DNA from: Heligmosomoides polygyrus polygyrus
Taxonomy: Eukaryota; Nematoda; Chromadorea; Rhabditida; Heligmosomidae
Assembly: GCA_947396885.1 (NCBI GenBank)
Contig: OX377205.1
Span: forward strand, 77,658,969-77,722,968
Length of the DNA stretch: 64,000 bases
Direction: 5' to 3'
The notes beneath the pieces were generated by a model. It worked only from the letters and a program-made list of their open reading frames with translations. It was not told the origin of the DNA and searched no databases. How positions within the stretch are numbered: position 1 is the first letter of the stretch; each line of letters opens with the position of its first letter. Below are positions 42,284-57,181 of the stretch, in pieces. Made by a program: the position numbers and the translations under genes.

Positions 42284-42483
42284 NNNNNNNNNNNNNNNNN
42301 NNNNNNNNNNNNNNNNNNNNNNNNNNNNNNNNNNNNNNNNNNNNNNNNNNNNNNNNNNNNNNNNNNNNNNNNNNNNNNNNNNNNNNNNNNNNNNNNNNNN
42401 NNNNNNNNNNNNNNNNNNNNNNNNNNNNNNNNNNNNNNNNNNNNNNNNNNNNNNNNNNNNNNNNNNNNNNNNNNNNNNNNNNN
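42284..42483. other. assembly gap, exactly 200 N
   Basis: Run of 200 N immediately after the left arm of the inverted duplication, 45 bases beyond the SESTD1 stop codon. The round size suggests an arbitrary placeholder of unknown true length. Confidence 0.99.
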
Positions 42484-43352
42484 TTCGTGGACTCTCAAGC
42501 GCCTTCAACAAAAGTGTTCATAAACAAATATCAAATAACAGTTTCAAAAAATGTAAGACCTGTTGGAACGCGGGACTGCTTCCCATTTATCAGCTACCTG
42601 GCCCATCCCACTGCTATAGAATTCTTGGCCAAGAATCCTTGGAGGTGCATTTTGACATGGTCACACATTAATAAATCGTCCTACAACCAAGAAGTGCTGC
42701 AGCGTGCTATAAAGGTGCTAGTCATTTGGCGCACAGCCTGTGCTGTAGGGTGGGTGAGTTAGACGCTCCCAGCCAAGGTTTTCGATTTTTTGCAGCTTCC
42801 GATTCGCGATGGGTGATCTGGCCTTATTTTGCTGATAGATAATTCCGCTCCTGAAAATCTGTCTGAACCGATTCCAGCGGAGTTCAGCCTGCGCCCGGCC
42901 AGGTTGAGAAGAGTAGATTTACAGCATTAATGCTGGAACCGTTCTTGACGAGCTCCCAGAAGTTAATACCTTCTTGACACCACCAAACGGAGGGGAACGT
43001 AGTAAACCGGACGCCTCAAAAAATAGAAGACCTTGACTGGGAGCGTCAAACTCATCCACCTTACAGCCCAGACCTTGCGCCGAGTGAATACCACATTTTT
43101 AGTTCAGTGCAGTAGTTCTTGGTTGGGAGACGATTTATTAATGTGGACCGGGTCAAAATGCAGGTCTAAAGATTCTTGGCCTTGAAAGCACAGCAATTCT
43201 ATGGCCGTGGGATAGACCACCTACCTGATATATGGAAGCACTTCTGCGTTCCGAGGGATCTTATTCTAATTAAAGATTGTCATTAGTTATTTGTTAATAA
43301 ATACTTTTGCTGAACATTCTTGAGAGTCCATGAAATTAGTCGCCAACCTAAT
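42484..43352 (+). mobile_element. mariner remnant truncated by the gap
   Basis: Begins at the gap with TTCGTGGACTCTCAAG and ends with the matching inverted CTTGAGAGTCCATGAA. The plus-strand relic near 43,060-43,150 reads SPDLAPSEYHIF and VGRRFINVDRVK, the mariner SPDLAPSDY block. No intact frame. Confidence 0.75.
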
Positions 43353-43381
43353 ATATATGACTTATGGGCCAACCTAATATA

Positions 43382-44436
43382 GGTTGTCCCATAAGTCTCC
43401 GCCTTTTTTTCAACGAGTCACTGCAGAATGCGCCGGCGGTCTCTTGCACAGAGCTGCAAAAGCATTTGAAAGAGAATGATTTGTTCTATCAGAACTTGTA
43501 TTGCATTTCTTTTTTGATCATGGATTTTGTCAATTTTGTCAACTTTTAGGTCGTTGAAGTGGAAAGTGAAAAAGTAAAAAAGTAGCCATTTGCTCACTTG
43601 TTCTCTCCGCTTAGGTTTGTAATTTTTTGCGCAGCTTTTTATAGCACTTGGAAGATAATGTTCTTTACTACAAGAATGTGTGTTAGTCCTATTTGTTCAT
43701 TTGTCCTTTATTGATTTTTAGATCATCAAATTGGGACGTCCGAAGGAGGATGGTTATTTTTGCCGACAGCTCCTGCTCTGTGGTTGGACTTTTTGAGTTG
43801 GTGTTATATGTTCTTCGAAAGAAAATGTCTTGTTATATAAGAATATGTGTCGCGTTTATTGATTTCTATTGAATATCAACAAAATGCCAAAAAGAGAAAA
43901 ATCGTCTTCACCTACAACTCCTTCTTCTTCTTCAGTTGTTGATATTCGACAGAAATTAGCGTGAGCTAATAAACGTGGTACAAATTGTTACTGAGCAAGA
44001 CATCCTCTTCCAAACGACATATAACACCAAGCAAAAAAATCCAACCACAGAACCGGAGTTTTGGTAAAAATTCGGATGGAAAAGTCGGAATTCCCAATTT
44101 GATGGCCTAAAAATCAATAAAGCACAAGTGAGAAAATAGGACCAACACAATTTTTTGTAGCACAGAAGATTGTCTTCCAAACGCCATAAAAAACGGCGCA
44201 AAAAATAACAAACCTAAGCGGAGAGAACAAGTGCGCAAATGGCTACTTTTTCACTTTTCCACTTTTCACTTCAACGACCTAAAAACTGACAAAACTCATG
44301 ATGAAAAAAAATGCACTACATGTTCTGATAGAGCAAATCATTCTCTTTCGAAAGCTATGCAGCGCTTTGAAAGAGACCGCCGGCGAAATCTGCAGTGAAT
44401 CGTTGAAAAAAAACGGTGGGGACTTATGGGATAACC
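43382..44436. mobile_element. 1.05-kb foldback element (second copy)
   Basis: Same family as 38,506-39,551 (GGTTGTCCCATAAGTCTCCG start). Self-complementary halves meet near 43,915. In the centre of the inverted duplication. Confidence 0.88.
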
Positions 44437-44442
44437 CCATAT

Positions 44443-45422
44443 ATACCATCTTCAGTTCAAATTCAACGTTTTCGAAAGCAAATTCAATGTTTTCGAAATC
44501 AAATTCAATGTTTTCGAAATCAAATTCAATGTTTTCGAAAACGAATTCATCGTTTTCGAAACCAATTCAATGTTTTCGAAATCAAATTCAACGTTCTTCT
44601 GGAATCTCCCCCGTATCATATTAGCCGTCCCTTCCACTCTGCAACAGTGCCAAATTTTGCAAGTTCAGTGAAGAACTTTTGAGCCGAATTCGCGACAACG
44701 AAGAGATGAATGTCGCGTGGCTGATCATGGACAACGCCAGGATTCACAACGCGGGCGACCTGCGGACAATTATGGGACAATCATACACTTTAAAGTTTTT
44801 GTCGCCATACTCTTACATTCTTAATCCTGCGGAAAACGTTTTTTCAAAAGTGAAGGCCACGGCGAGGCGCCTCCTAAGTAATCCTGTCGCGGAGAGGACG
44901 CTGGCCAAAGTTATTGAAGAGGGTGTTCATTCAGTATCGCAGCAAGAATGTGCAAACTACGTCCTCCACATGATGGCAAACATGACAGCAGCTGCAGCAG
45001 GGCAAAGATTTAACAGTACATGACTTATTTTCACTTGCTCATTGTGCTATTTTGAATAGTTATTGTTGTATTGCTGTATTGTTTGTCATACTGTATAGTT
45101 GTATCGCTTAGTTTGCTCACTACTATGTACTTGTGTCGCATCACTACTGAAGTGCCTGACTTGCTTTAGTTGCTAGTTGTTTCTAATTTTCGTTGGATAG
45201 CCTTTTCTGAATGTTTGAATTTTTTTTGAGAAGAAGTAAACATTGAAACGTACAGCTTGCAAAGAAGACGTTGAATTTGATTTCGAAAACATTGAATTTG
45301 ATTTCGAAAACGTTGAATTCGTTTTCGAAAAAATTGAATTTGATTTCGAAAACATTGAATTTGATTTCGAAAACATTGAATTTGCTTTTGAAACCGTTGA
45401 ATTTGAACTGAAAATGGTATAT
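44443..45422 (+). mobile_element. deletion derivative of the iteron transposon
   Basis: Same family as 16,806-18,250 in opposite orientation: six to seven 21-bp iterons at 44,459-44,600 and again at 45,270-45,405 (inverted). 44679-45023 is the DDE_3 C-terminal core (WLIMDNARIHN, LNPAENVFSKVK). The N-terminal helix-turn-helix and first exon are missing. Confidence 0.85.
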
Positions 45423-45442
45423 ATATATTAATAATATATATA

Positions 45443-45850
45443 TTAATATATATATATACATATGGTTAAATTGGTGGGTTGCCTAACGTGCTGTAGATCC
45501 TTTAATGAATTCATGAACAATGCCGTGCCGAAAATGGCCATGAGGTAGATCTGGCATTGAGTCCGGAAGACTGGATTGATAACCTGGGACTGGAAGAAGG
45601 GTCTTGACCTACATATGTCCGCGTGCGAAAGGTAGACAACTGTGATAGGATTACGAAACCAGCAATCAATACTGGCTAGTGCGTTTACAGTGAGAACGGT
45701 AAAGCAATTTTCGAAGTGTGAAGAGACTTTTTCCCCTATTTCAGCTGGCGAACGCCCAGCGCGAATACTTTCGGTAACTGCAGCAGTAACTCTTTGGTTG
45801 TACTCCGCAGTTGTGTGCAACATCGAGACCGTTCTGAGGTTATGACTGTT
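45443..45850 (-). mobile_element. mariner-type transposase N-terminal fragment
   Basis: The minus-strand frame 45443-45823 contains YNQRVTAAVTESIRAGRSPA, an N-terminal motif of a common nematode mariner-like transposase, then loses similarity. Confidence 0.5.
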
Positions 45851-45899
45851 TATTAGAGGCTTCTGACTTTCAAGGATAAAAATCGCGACCTCTGGAGGA

Positions 45900-46640
45900 A
45901 TTAGGGTATGACGAGAAAGGATTTAACGCCTCACAACGTAATTAAACGGAAGTGCAAGAGCTTGGTGCCATTGACCTTTTTGGCGCTGGACTTGCTGACG
46001 TCCATCGTTGGATACACGGTCTTCTTCACTTTTAATTTCAGTCCAAACCGCTCTTAGGGATCACACCAAATCTCGTTTAGCTCATTTTCATTTCGCAAGC
46101 AATCGTTACCTCATCAGCGAAACATCGTCCAAGGCGTCTGTCTTTTGAAGATGTCATCCAATGCAGCCGTGAAAGAAAGCTCCGACTATGCAAAGTATTT
46201 TGGCAGGATGGCAACTGAAGTCTTTCCGATGAGTTAGATTTTTCACCCGTTTTTACATTCTTCTCATTACCTGTCATCCGTTGATCATCGACTTGCTCGA
46301 GTAGGCGCCAACTGCGTCTCCATTCGTCCCTGTCGCTTGCCAGACTCCTCCTATGGTTCCTCCTCGCTCGAGAGACACGAAGAGCGTCATATCGTTCGTT
46401 CAGCAGGGTTTTCACGAAGAAGTCCGACCAACGCGTTGGTGGGCGTCCTGGTGTTCTCTTGACATCCCCTCAGAATCCAGTCGGTCACGGCTATCGTCAA
46501 GCCGGTGTCGCGTCAACGCGTTACGTGGCCGGCTAACCTAACTTTCGACAATTTCTCCCATGCGACAGCTTCTCTGATCTTCGAACGCCGACGAAGCTTG
46601 GAGCTCTAAAGGCTTCCTCCTACTTGCGTTAATCGTGTCA
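45900..46640 (-). mobile_element. LINE reverse transcriptase fragments, shuffled
   Basis: Minus-strand pieces resembling RTE-type RT ([10 protein letters not shown] near 46,140; FGLKLKVKKT near 46,040) lie next to the RT tail at 46,270-46,640 ([18 protein letters not shown]), in an order not found in an intact element. Confidence 0.65.
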
Positions 46641-46984
46641 GGGAGGTTTATTAGGTAAATTTACACTTAAGATACATTCCTCTATTTGTTTGTAAGAGAA
46701 TTTTGTATTCCGTTTGTATTTTGTGTTAACAAATTTGCTTGAAAAGAAAAAGTATAGTTTGCAGTAGTTCGTTCGAATTTAAGCGCCGCACCCTGTACTG
46801 GGGTCAGCAGTAGAATTTGATGGCAGTCCGATGGCTGAAGTGAGCTGACGCTTGATCCAGCTGCAGCTTGGTCCAAGTGGCGAGCGCTGACTGGAGTGCT
46901 CTGTGACAGGAAGATGCCAAACAGCCAGGTTAAGGTAAAAGATCTGTAGAACAGTCGTCTAGTGGTGGCTGGCCTTCGACAAAA

Positions 46985-47215
46985 GAACGGATAGCTGGAG
47001 ACCACTGGAGACGAGGATGCTGCGCTGGGCGGCTGGAGTCACGCGCATGGACCTCATCCGAAACGATGCCGTTCGGCAGAAGTTCGGTGTCGCGCTGATA
47101 GTTGACAAGATGCGCGAAGCTCGCCTGCGCTGGTGTTGGCACTGGAAGACAGCATCCATCGATAGGTTTAAACTTCGAAGTGTCTGGAAAAGGGCCAGAG
47201 GACGCACGTAGCGGC
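46985..47215 (+). mobile_element. LINE RT tail fragment, plus strand
   Basis: MLRWAAGVTRMDLIRNDAVR and VDKMREARLRW are conserved near the C-terminus of RTE-type LINE RTs. Confidence 0.75.
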
Positions 47216-48061
47216 CTATACTTTATTATACAACTGGCCCTGAAAATATGTAGCTGGTGTCTTGATTTAGCGCTAGATCTGGAAAGGAGGTGTCATGACA
47301 ACAACAAAAAAAAGAACTTCACTACGAAGCGTTGGAGAAGAGGAAGAAGAATACGTTAAAGCTTTTCATCGAGTTTCTTGATTACGCCAGCCAGTCAGCC
47401 AGGAGTTTGCGCCAAATTTTTGCTGGAACTGCCGGCAAAGCAATGAACGCTAGCACTTACACGTAGAGTCCTCAGGTAGAAAACGCGACGAAGGCTGAGG
47501 AATCCACTCTCGGATTCGGAAAAGAATCGGCATGGTTGTTTGGGGAAACTTGGCACCTTGTTCGTAAAAAATTTTATTAGCAATCTACCAACTCCAATGC
47601 TTATACTTGTCTCTAAACGCAGTCTGCCAGTTGTTAATTCATTGTTGTACTTTGTTCCTCAGAATAAGCCGGAATTTCCTAGGTCCAGCACCTTTTCACT
47701 CTCGGAACGGTAACAAGAACAAGCACAAGAGACGGTGGGCGCAGCATCCATTCTCAAAACTTTATTGACTTCATGACTCGGCATTGGTCGTACGCGTTTA
47801 AAGTATATGCTTCTGTCGCGAACTCCTGCTCATCTTGCTTTTGTTCAAAAACGCATTAGAACTTTATTGATTGGCACCTCATTCCTCAGAGATTAACAAA
47901 TAAGAAAACAATGCAGTAACCGGAGTGATTGGGAATATAGTCTAGCATGGGAACGGCGCAACTCTATCTCATGCTCTAGCAAGTCGACCTCAGTTCCCGC
48001 TATTGTGAACGCTGACACACCAAATTGTACAAGGTTGCCCGCTTAATCGATGAGCGCTTTT
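47216..48061. other. centre of the inverted duplication, no gene
   Basis: No coding signal recognised. 47,850-47,950 is a diverged copy of arm sequence at 50,535-50,640 (GATTGGCACCTC). Confidence 0.5.
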
Positions 48062-49354
48062 CTGGATAACAACCTTTCTCAGGAATGCTTCAACGAAAGA
48101 TTCCTCTACAAGTAGCTCTCGGTGTCACTCAGGCGTATGCTGCCCAGTGTGGTCTCGGTGGCGGCGTCCTGGACACGCCATGAGCGGTTGTCGGAGAGCG
48201 GAGACGCCATCGCGGCAGCCGACGGTCGTCGAGCTGTGCCGGCGATGTGGTAGTAGGAGTGGGACATCTCGTCCATCGGGGTCGCTTCACCGACGCTGGC
48301 CAGGCGATGCAGCGACTGAGTGCGTGGCGGCGGCTCGGCCACCTCCACGAACAGACTGTCCAGTCGACGATGGGCCGCGTCCACGCTGTCGACCTTCCGC
48401 CGAATCGACGCGATCGCCGTCTGACGGGCTTCTGGCGTCACACTGAACACAACAGCAATTCGTTTCTAGGAGAACTCGCGGGTAGAATGTGACCACCGGT
48501 CGACCTACTTGTGGTTGGCGTTCAATTGGGCGATCAGCATGTCGGCGATGTGTCGCAGCTCCTGAATGTCGTTGGTGAGCCGTCGTCGTTCGTGCGCACA
48601 GACCCTCTCCGGACTCATCTGCGACTCCCGAACCTCCTGAACTCTGAGTCCCAGCTCTTCGATGCGATGGTTCACCTGGAAAAACTCGAATATTCCAAGC
48701 CTTGTGGGTTAAGCTGGATCCATTGGACTGTTTACCTCTATAATAGTGGTGTTAAACGCTTCCGTGACGTTGAGTTTGGCCTCGTTCTCACTCAGCGCTC
48801 TACACAGTCGACCCCACGTCTGCTCTAGTTTCTCGTTGAGCCCAATCTAAAAGCGATGAGCATAATTACTCCTGGCTACTTATCTTTACTCGGAGAAATT
48901 TACCTGATTTTTGACGTCCATTCGTAGCGATCGTCGCAAAACCAGCGCTACCTGACACAATTGTCGACCGTACTCGTAGGTGCTCTAAAAGATACACACA
49001 GGTCAGTCAGAGCCAAAAACGTCAACAGGGTCGTATGAATATGTAGAGGGAGGTCATATCGGTGAAATTTTCAAGTCGAAATCGCGAGGTCTTATCAACT
49101 ACTGAGGAGTACAATTGTTGAATAAAATTGGACGACAGAATACGCACTCTGGCTGTTTCTTCAAGTTTCATTCGATCTTCTCTGAGATGGCGTAGATCAT
49201 CTTCGGCCCCTCCCATCTGATTGTAGTCCTTCAGCAGAGTCTCGTGTAATTCCTCCAGCCACTTTATTGCCTAAAGTACGCAAATGATTCGAAAATAAAA
49301 TACACCTGTAACTGTTGCTAAACAGAGGGCTTCTTGTCTTTCTCGTTATTATTA

Positions 49355-50466
<1,112 letters not shown>

Positions 50467-50534
50467 AATAGCTTTCCGCTTTTTAAGGACAGGCTTCTAT
50501 TCCGAGCACCTTTACCTCACTTTCTTGTTTTTTA

Positions 50535-52140
50535 TTAACGCATTAGAAAGTTATTGATTGGCACCTCCGTCTTCAGAAATTAATAAATAAAAAACAGTGT
50601 ATTTAGCAACCGGAATGAATGTCTAGTCTATGCTTTCTTCAGAAGTAGCAATAACGACAAACTGTCAAGGTTTCACAAACTACCAATGCTGGAGACTGTC
50701 ATCAACTCATACGAAATTGTCGAAATAGATTCCTTTCGGTTTCTAGGCTAGTGGTTAGGGAACACTGACTATTAGTTCAAAGGGAGTTAGTGAAGTTATG
50801 TCAGAGTTTTTCTTTATTTGAATTGAAGGCAACCCATTTGGACAAGATAGACAGAAGTGGTTTGCAGCTTTGGCATCAGGAATGTCGCAAAGCAATTCAG
50901 CAGTTTCCATTATTGAAAGGTTGTAATTGGGTGACATGATCATCGTCTAAGAAGTTACTGAGATAGAGATGAAGATAGGTCAGGCGATAAATATTAAAAT
51001 AGTGCAAAATGTGCTGTTTGTGATGTGTTGCTTACAAGGATGGTGGCTACATTACCCTGTTTTATGTTCTTCCTTTAATGCTTCCCTACAATCTTGACGC
51101 TAGACAATTATCCATGCCTTGAATAAATAAATAAATTCAAGTGGAGAAATGAGCTTCGGAGTGCATATATATTTTAGTTCAATGAAGAGGTCAGCAAAAG
51201 AGGGAGAGAAACGCTCATAGCTTCGAGTAGAGAGCAATACAAATGGAATAACACGCTGTGTGTTCTGAATTGTCCAAGTCGAATCATAGGCTCCCCTGAT
51301 GAAATATATCTGAGCCTTTCTGTTCTTTTCACAGGAGAACTTCCAATTCATTTTGGCGCTGACAGCCAGAACTTTGAAAATTCCTAGGTTTAATTATCCT
51401 AGTAAAAAATGGAAGTAGAAAATATAACCAACGCTCAAGCCCTTCTTTACCCAACCCGCGATCCCTAACATTATCGGGCAATCATGGAATCAACGAGCGA
51501 AGGACTGAACAAAGACAAAATCGCTATTGTATAATAAAATTCGCCATTCATGCTAGCAGCTGGCTGAACCATACGAGTGAAAGGCTTGGCTCGCATAAGC
51601 GCAGAGATTTTCACTCTGTTCAAACTGCGGTCGATGGGACCAACTGACGATTCAGTTGGAATAGTACTCAAGGAAAAGACTAACAGCGAAGGTCGTGCAA
51701 GCATACCGATGTAGAAATGTACTATATATGTAACTCTGAATGATGCGGTCACGGTGACGAACCTCTCAGCAAATCAGGCGGCCGGTGTTGCGGAACCGTT
51801 TGTACTACCGCCTTTGTGCCAATGCTATTCGTACAGAAGACCGGTGCGACTCACATGGCATGTATAAGAAAGACGTAGGCTCTGTCACTAGGGAAAAAGC
51901 TATTTAAGCTTTCTACTGGCACCTAGTCGTCCTCTGAAACGCGCCACGCATTCTACTCATCATTTCATGCTATATCGTAGGAATGCTTTGAACATTTTCT
52001 GCTATGCGCATATTCTTGTAAGAAGTAGTGCAACATATCGTTTTGATCTTCAGACCATCTCTGACAGCAATTTTTGGATCCCGAAATTATCGAAGGTTCG
52101 CCGACCCGGAATCGAACCTTGAGGGAACTTAGTAATCAGA
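50535..52140. other. intron sequence of the right SESTD1 copy, diverged from left
   Basis: Mirrors 37,320-40,290 with many substitutions and without the left-arm foldback and AT repeat. An open frame at 51471-51752 resembles 37705-37989 of the left arm but shows no known domain. Confidence 0.5.
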
Positions 52141-52575
52141 ATCCAGATCTATCCTTGTCCGGCGGAGGCACATAACTGAAGAGTATTTAACAAAATGAAT
52201 TGAGATTTACCGAGCGGCTCCTAGAGAACGAGGCGGAACCAAAAAGAAGCCAAAAAACGAACGAACAAACGAGAAAATAAAAAAATCGGCCCGGCTTGCA
52301 ACCGTCTCGGCGGGCGAAGAGCGACGAAATGGAGGCATGCCGCGTGCTAACCGCCGATTGACATATTATAAACACGATCTAACATTGTGTGGAGGGCTCA
52401 TAACGTCGCCTCTTAACAACCGCGGCAAAAAAATGTAATTTTTCATTTTTTCTTTGCGAATTTTTTTAGTATAGGTCCTATGCTGTTCGAAGGAGCGCTC
52501 GGTAAGTCTCAATTCATTTTGTTACATACTTTTTAGTTGTGTGCCCCACCGGACTAGGATAGATCCGAGAATTCA
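52141..52575. mobile_element. ~440-bp MITE, right arm
   Basis: Partner of 36,882-37,319, with inverted ends around AGATCTATCCTTGTCCGGCG and CCGGACTAGGATAGATCCG. Confidence 0.75.
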
Positions 52576-53689
52576 CTTTGCTACACAATCGGTTTGTAAG
52601 TTTAGCAATAATTCAAAACATTTTTTTTTTAATTTAAAAGCCTACCTGATGTGCGTCGTTCTCACAGGTGAACAATTGCGTGAACTGCTGGAGTTTCAGT
52701 CGCCGCACATCGACCAATTCGAGGCACCTAGAATTTTGAGTAGAGCACTCGAAGTAATAAACATGGTGTACATGAATGTCCCCAAACTAACAAAGGAAAA
52801 GGCGCTTCATATTAGGTCAACTTAAAAGCCTTAATACCGGCAAAAGTGCAGCATCGCGTTGGCTAAAAATCGTAAGAAAGATACCCTATAGAAGGCAACG
52901 CATATGGGAGCTTCCTCAGACATCCCTGACACCTTGTCGGGTGAGATTTAATTTTATAAATATTACTGTTTGTGGACGCGTGAAATGTATGTAGTGATAA
53001 AACAACAGCAAGAAACAATAGCAGGTCTTAGAATATTCAGGACGCTTCAAAAAAGAAAGAGAAGTATGAAGGAGCGATTAGAAGAACCTAACCACGTAGA
53101 AAGAACAGTGAAGAATGAAGCTAGCGCCGACATCATAGCAAGGAAAACAGCTACTCAGGACTCATATGTAACGCCATGGAATTTTCAAAGATTTTTCAAA
53201 GGATTTTAACTAAAGAGATAGTCCAACTTTAGCGGTCAAGGGGTCTAGCAGAGGACTAAAGCTGCGGGAGAACAATCTACTTTCACCTCAGCAATCCTAA
53301 TCCAAGTGTCGCTGCATCACTTTACTGGCAGATTCTAAGCACACAACACTATAGCTCAAGAGCTATTATACGGTACCGGGCGCTCTTGTAAACTGTATAA
53401 GAGACCTTTTCCGCCGTTCCCTTGCCGATGAGAGCTGCTCGCGTACGTGCACAATGCCAGCCATATAATTTCTGACCAGACGTTTTCCGTGCACATTCAC
53501 TTCTTCTGCCGAAAGGTCCTCGATGAACGACGAGGCACAGGCGATCACGCTCTCGTACGTCTTCTCTGAAATGTGCATAATAGCGAGAGTTTGAGCAAAA
53601 AAGGCCATTGAGAAGAGTCTCGTTTGCCGGGTGGTCTGCCTGCATCATTGTATTTATCTTTGCGTAAATTTAGTATCTATTGATATTGA

Positions 53690-54105
53690 TTGACCTATTC
53701 GAATAGGTATTCAAACGATTTTCACTCGAATGGATATTTGAATTCGAATATATGGGGGACACCCACCACCTGCTGGGGGGCGTGCGATCAACCTCTCATC
53801 CCCTTGCTCACCCACCCCCAACCCCGTAGGCTTCACAGAGAGTCTAACGTCTGCCGAAACCTTCGACACGCAGAACAAAGGTTTCCGGTCTGCAGAACAG
53901 TGGAGTACCTCCTGTCGCGCTGCCGAATAACCCACAAAATCGCGTTTTTCTGAACGTAATCGAATTAGAATGTTCCGAAAATTGCATTTTTTGAATGTAT
54001 TTGAATCCGAATTTTCAGAGAACCCGATCCTTTCGATTATATTCGAATTCGAATACTCGAAATTTGTGGGCATTCGAAAGCATTCGAATATTCGGAAAAA
54101 AATTG
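53690..54105. mobile_element. TTCGAA-rich MITE, right arm
   Basis: Mirror of 35,290-35,705, one visible base change inside (GCCGAATAACC against the left-arm GCCTAATAACC, read on the minus strand). Confidence 0.7.
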
Positions 54106-56327
54106 AGAGCACAACTACAATATCATTTAGACTTAAAACGAGGAGCAGAAGGATGACATGGAAAGCCCCTGAATGCATCGGCTTATGGTAGAGCTTGGAG
54201 CTCAAACCGTTCGCCATGAGGTATAGGTGTTATTAAAAACTTATTAGCAAGCATAAGAGATCTCAGCCAAGATTTTTTGGAACACAACAACGGATTACAC
54301 CGAAACACCAGCCTTACCCATGGCTGAGACCTTCTCCTCCAGATTGCTCTTCTCCGACTCGACGGCTGCCAAGTCGCTCATCATCAGATCCGTGCATAAC
54401 GACTCGAGAAGCACATCCGTTTTTCTTGTAAGCTGCAATGGAGAAGCAGTTTTCGTTGTCAGAGGGTATGTATCCCTCTTTCGAACACATTTTCAGACCA
54501 GCTTTTTCAGGTGTTACGGTAGCTAATGGCTAGAAATAAGGAACAGATGTAGGCATATTGCAGATGTGTCCCTCTTCACCCGTGAGCGGCGCTTAGCAGG
54601 AGAAGGATGCGAGAGGAAGGATTCCTTCAGAGCAAGCTGACGCTCTTTCCGATTTTTTGCTCGAAAAAAAAACACATACATTGAGAACTTCTACGTCAGT
54701 TTCTGCGTGAGTGCGGCGACAGTTGTCTTGGATAGGCTTCAGAAAAAAGCTTCTAAAGTGTTACACTGTAGTGAACGTTCTGAGATTTTTTTTATTACCA
54801 GATTCTTGATTTTTGCTGGGATATACAATCTCTAAATAATAAAGCGCTACAATCACATTAATTAGCCATAAAACAGCTTCTCTTTATCTGTGTGAGTTAA
54901 CGAGCTGATATCAATCACACCACGATCAATGGGAGGGGGGGGGAGGGTGGTCGGTGACAATAAGCACTTACCCATTTCCGATAGATCAGTTCAACTGCTT
55001 TAAATGTTTCAACACTTGTTCAAGTCTTTGATTCGCGAATTAATAGATGGTTGTGGTACTTCTGGGTGAAGAAGAACATGTAGTTATAAGTGCATATACA
55101 AAATATAAAACAAGACACAACAACTAAGGAGTTTTTCCTGAGAGGAGCCGCAAACAGATTTTTATGCCACAGAGGTTTCCGGCGAGGATATTGGACACTC
55201 CGAGAGAAAATCAAGTCGGCATTTGGGATTTACTTAAAAAAAGTATTGCCTAGAAACGCAAAAGTGAAGCACTGGTATGGAATATGTGCGTACTTTAAAC
55301 TAAAGGTGGAGAAATTACATTTGATGGAAAGTTCAGCTCCGGCTTTCCATCTACTGAAATTTCTCCATCTTTGGTTCAGAGTATCAGTTAAAAAATAAAG
55401 GTAAAAATAATAATAAAACAAAACACGCAAGAGAAAAGATCGAATGGTTTTTTCCATAATTTAACCTATGATTTCTGTTATCATAAAGTGCCTGCTACAC
55501 CGCCTGCTTCCATAAGAAAAAAAAGAGATTCAGCCGTGGTGACCCTGTACATATACTTTTCCAACTGGCGCTTCGATAGATTAGTCTACTTAGTTATGGT
55601 ATTTAGTGCGTTTCCTTCGACAAAAAAATTATGTGTCGTAAAGAGCATCTAGAGGCCTGCGAAGAGTGTTGGGGAAGAACAAGAATATAACGGAAAAGTA
55701 AGGCAATATAATGGATTACTTCAATTGCAAAGTGAAGAGGTTCTAAATCACTGTCTGCGACGAGTTCCTACATTACGACGCAGGCACGTCTTCTAATAGC
55801 CTTGTTAAGCATCTGAAATGACTGCAGAGAGACAAATCGGTGTCTATTCTTTTCGGATTCCACTACCAGTTTCCCGAGTACAAACGCCTGGAACTCAGTC
55901 TAGCGGCACGAGCGACGTCTCTTGTCACAGCACCCCAGTAGCTTTGTCTTCACAAACAGTGGAAAGTCGAAGGTATTAAACGAACTGAAATGATCGCAGC
56001 AGAACTCACGTCGCTGATTCGCGTGTGGAAGTCCTCGCTTTGTCTGGCCATGGCTGTCTGTCGTTCCACTCGATTCGCGTACTGCCTAGCGAGACCGCGC
56101 ACTTGTTCCCTTGCCTGAAGCAGATAGTTTTCGGTAAAACGTGAATAAAAAATTCTCCTCAAAAATAGGTTGTTGACAAGAGCAGAAGTCCTGGCGATGC
56201 AAGAACCCTTGTGATACGATCCTATCCGGCTGTTGTGTGTCCCTCAAACGCAAAAAATCTAAGATAAGTCCGCCATATCCCTATGTAATTCACATATTCT
56301 GCGATAAACTTTAATATTTCTTATAGC

Positions 56328-56585
56328 CTGAACGACAGCGCAATCGGTTAAGGTGCTGACCATTGCGTACATCGGTTCTTAGTTCGGATTCCCCGCCAAG
56401 ACCAACCAAGCCTATCTTTCTTCAGGTGTCGGTGAATCGGTACACTGTAGACTAGTGTGTAAAAAAGATAGCGTACTGATTTGCACATCAGATGGCTACA
56501 GGGAGTCATTGCACGCATTCAAATTTCTTCCACGACATCCTGTAGAAGCAGAATGCGTGGCGCAAACAAAAGGGATTGAGGCATG
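56328..56585 (+). mobile_element. SINE-A copy, right arm core tract
   Basis: Mirror of 32,815-33,068. GACAGCGCAATCGGTTAAGG then TTCTTAGTTCGGATTCCCCG. Confidence 0.75.
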
Positions 56586-57181
56586 GTTTCTAAGAGATAG
56601 AATTAGATGGTTTTCTTTGCTTCTTTTCAAAGAACCGCCAACCATTACTTCACAGAAGCTAAGTTTTGAAGCAGGATTCGAGGAAATATCCATATGGCTG
56701 TCGAAAACTGATTAACCTGGAAACTTCGAAAAAATTTTGCTGATACCTTATTTCGGTTCCGACACACGTATATTTCTACTTAATAATAAAATGAACAAGA
56801 AATGACCAACCTTTTCAAGTGTGATTGAGTGCGCAGGCACCGCGGCCATCAGTCGTGATGCTAACTCGGCTAGCTCGTCTGCTTGTGAAACGATTTCCTG
56901 GAAGATTTCATTCAAAATTTGTAGTTATGCATAATGTATCAGAGAGAGAATCCGCCCATAATTAACTAAACAAAACGTGAAGTTTTGACAGATGCAATCG
57001 GGAGATTTTTGTGTATCCCCAACACTAATAGGTGCGTGCTAAACGGCAGTCGATCTTTAATGCGATAGAGGATAAAAAACCAAAAAAAGATAAAGCGTTA
57101 ATAAATAGTTGTTTGGGATGCGCCGCGCATTCAACTTCTCTTTCAGGATGTTGCAAAGACCATTTATTGTACACATTTGTC

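Noticed and set aside
44459..44600. CRISPR-like array of regular short repeats
   Set aside because: Units are head-to-tail without unique spacers and lie at transposon ends in a nematode genome.
53366..53648. Separate intronless genes mirrored in both arms (for example with 35,746-36,045)
   Set aside because: They are the SESTD1 exon at 35,829-35,988 (and its mirror) read together with flanking intron, plus its shifted frames.
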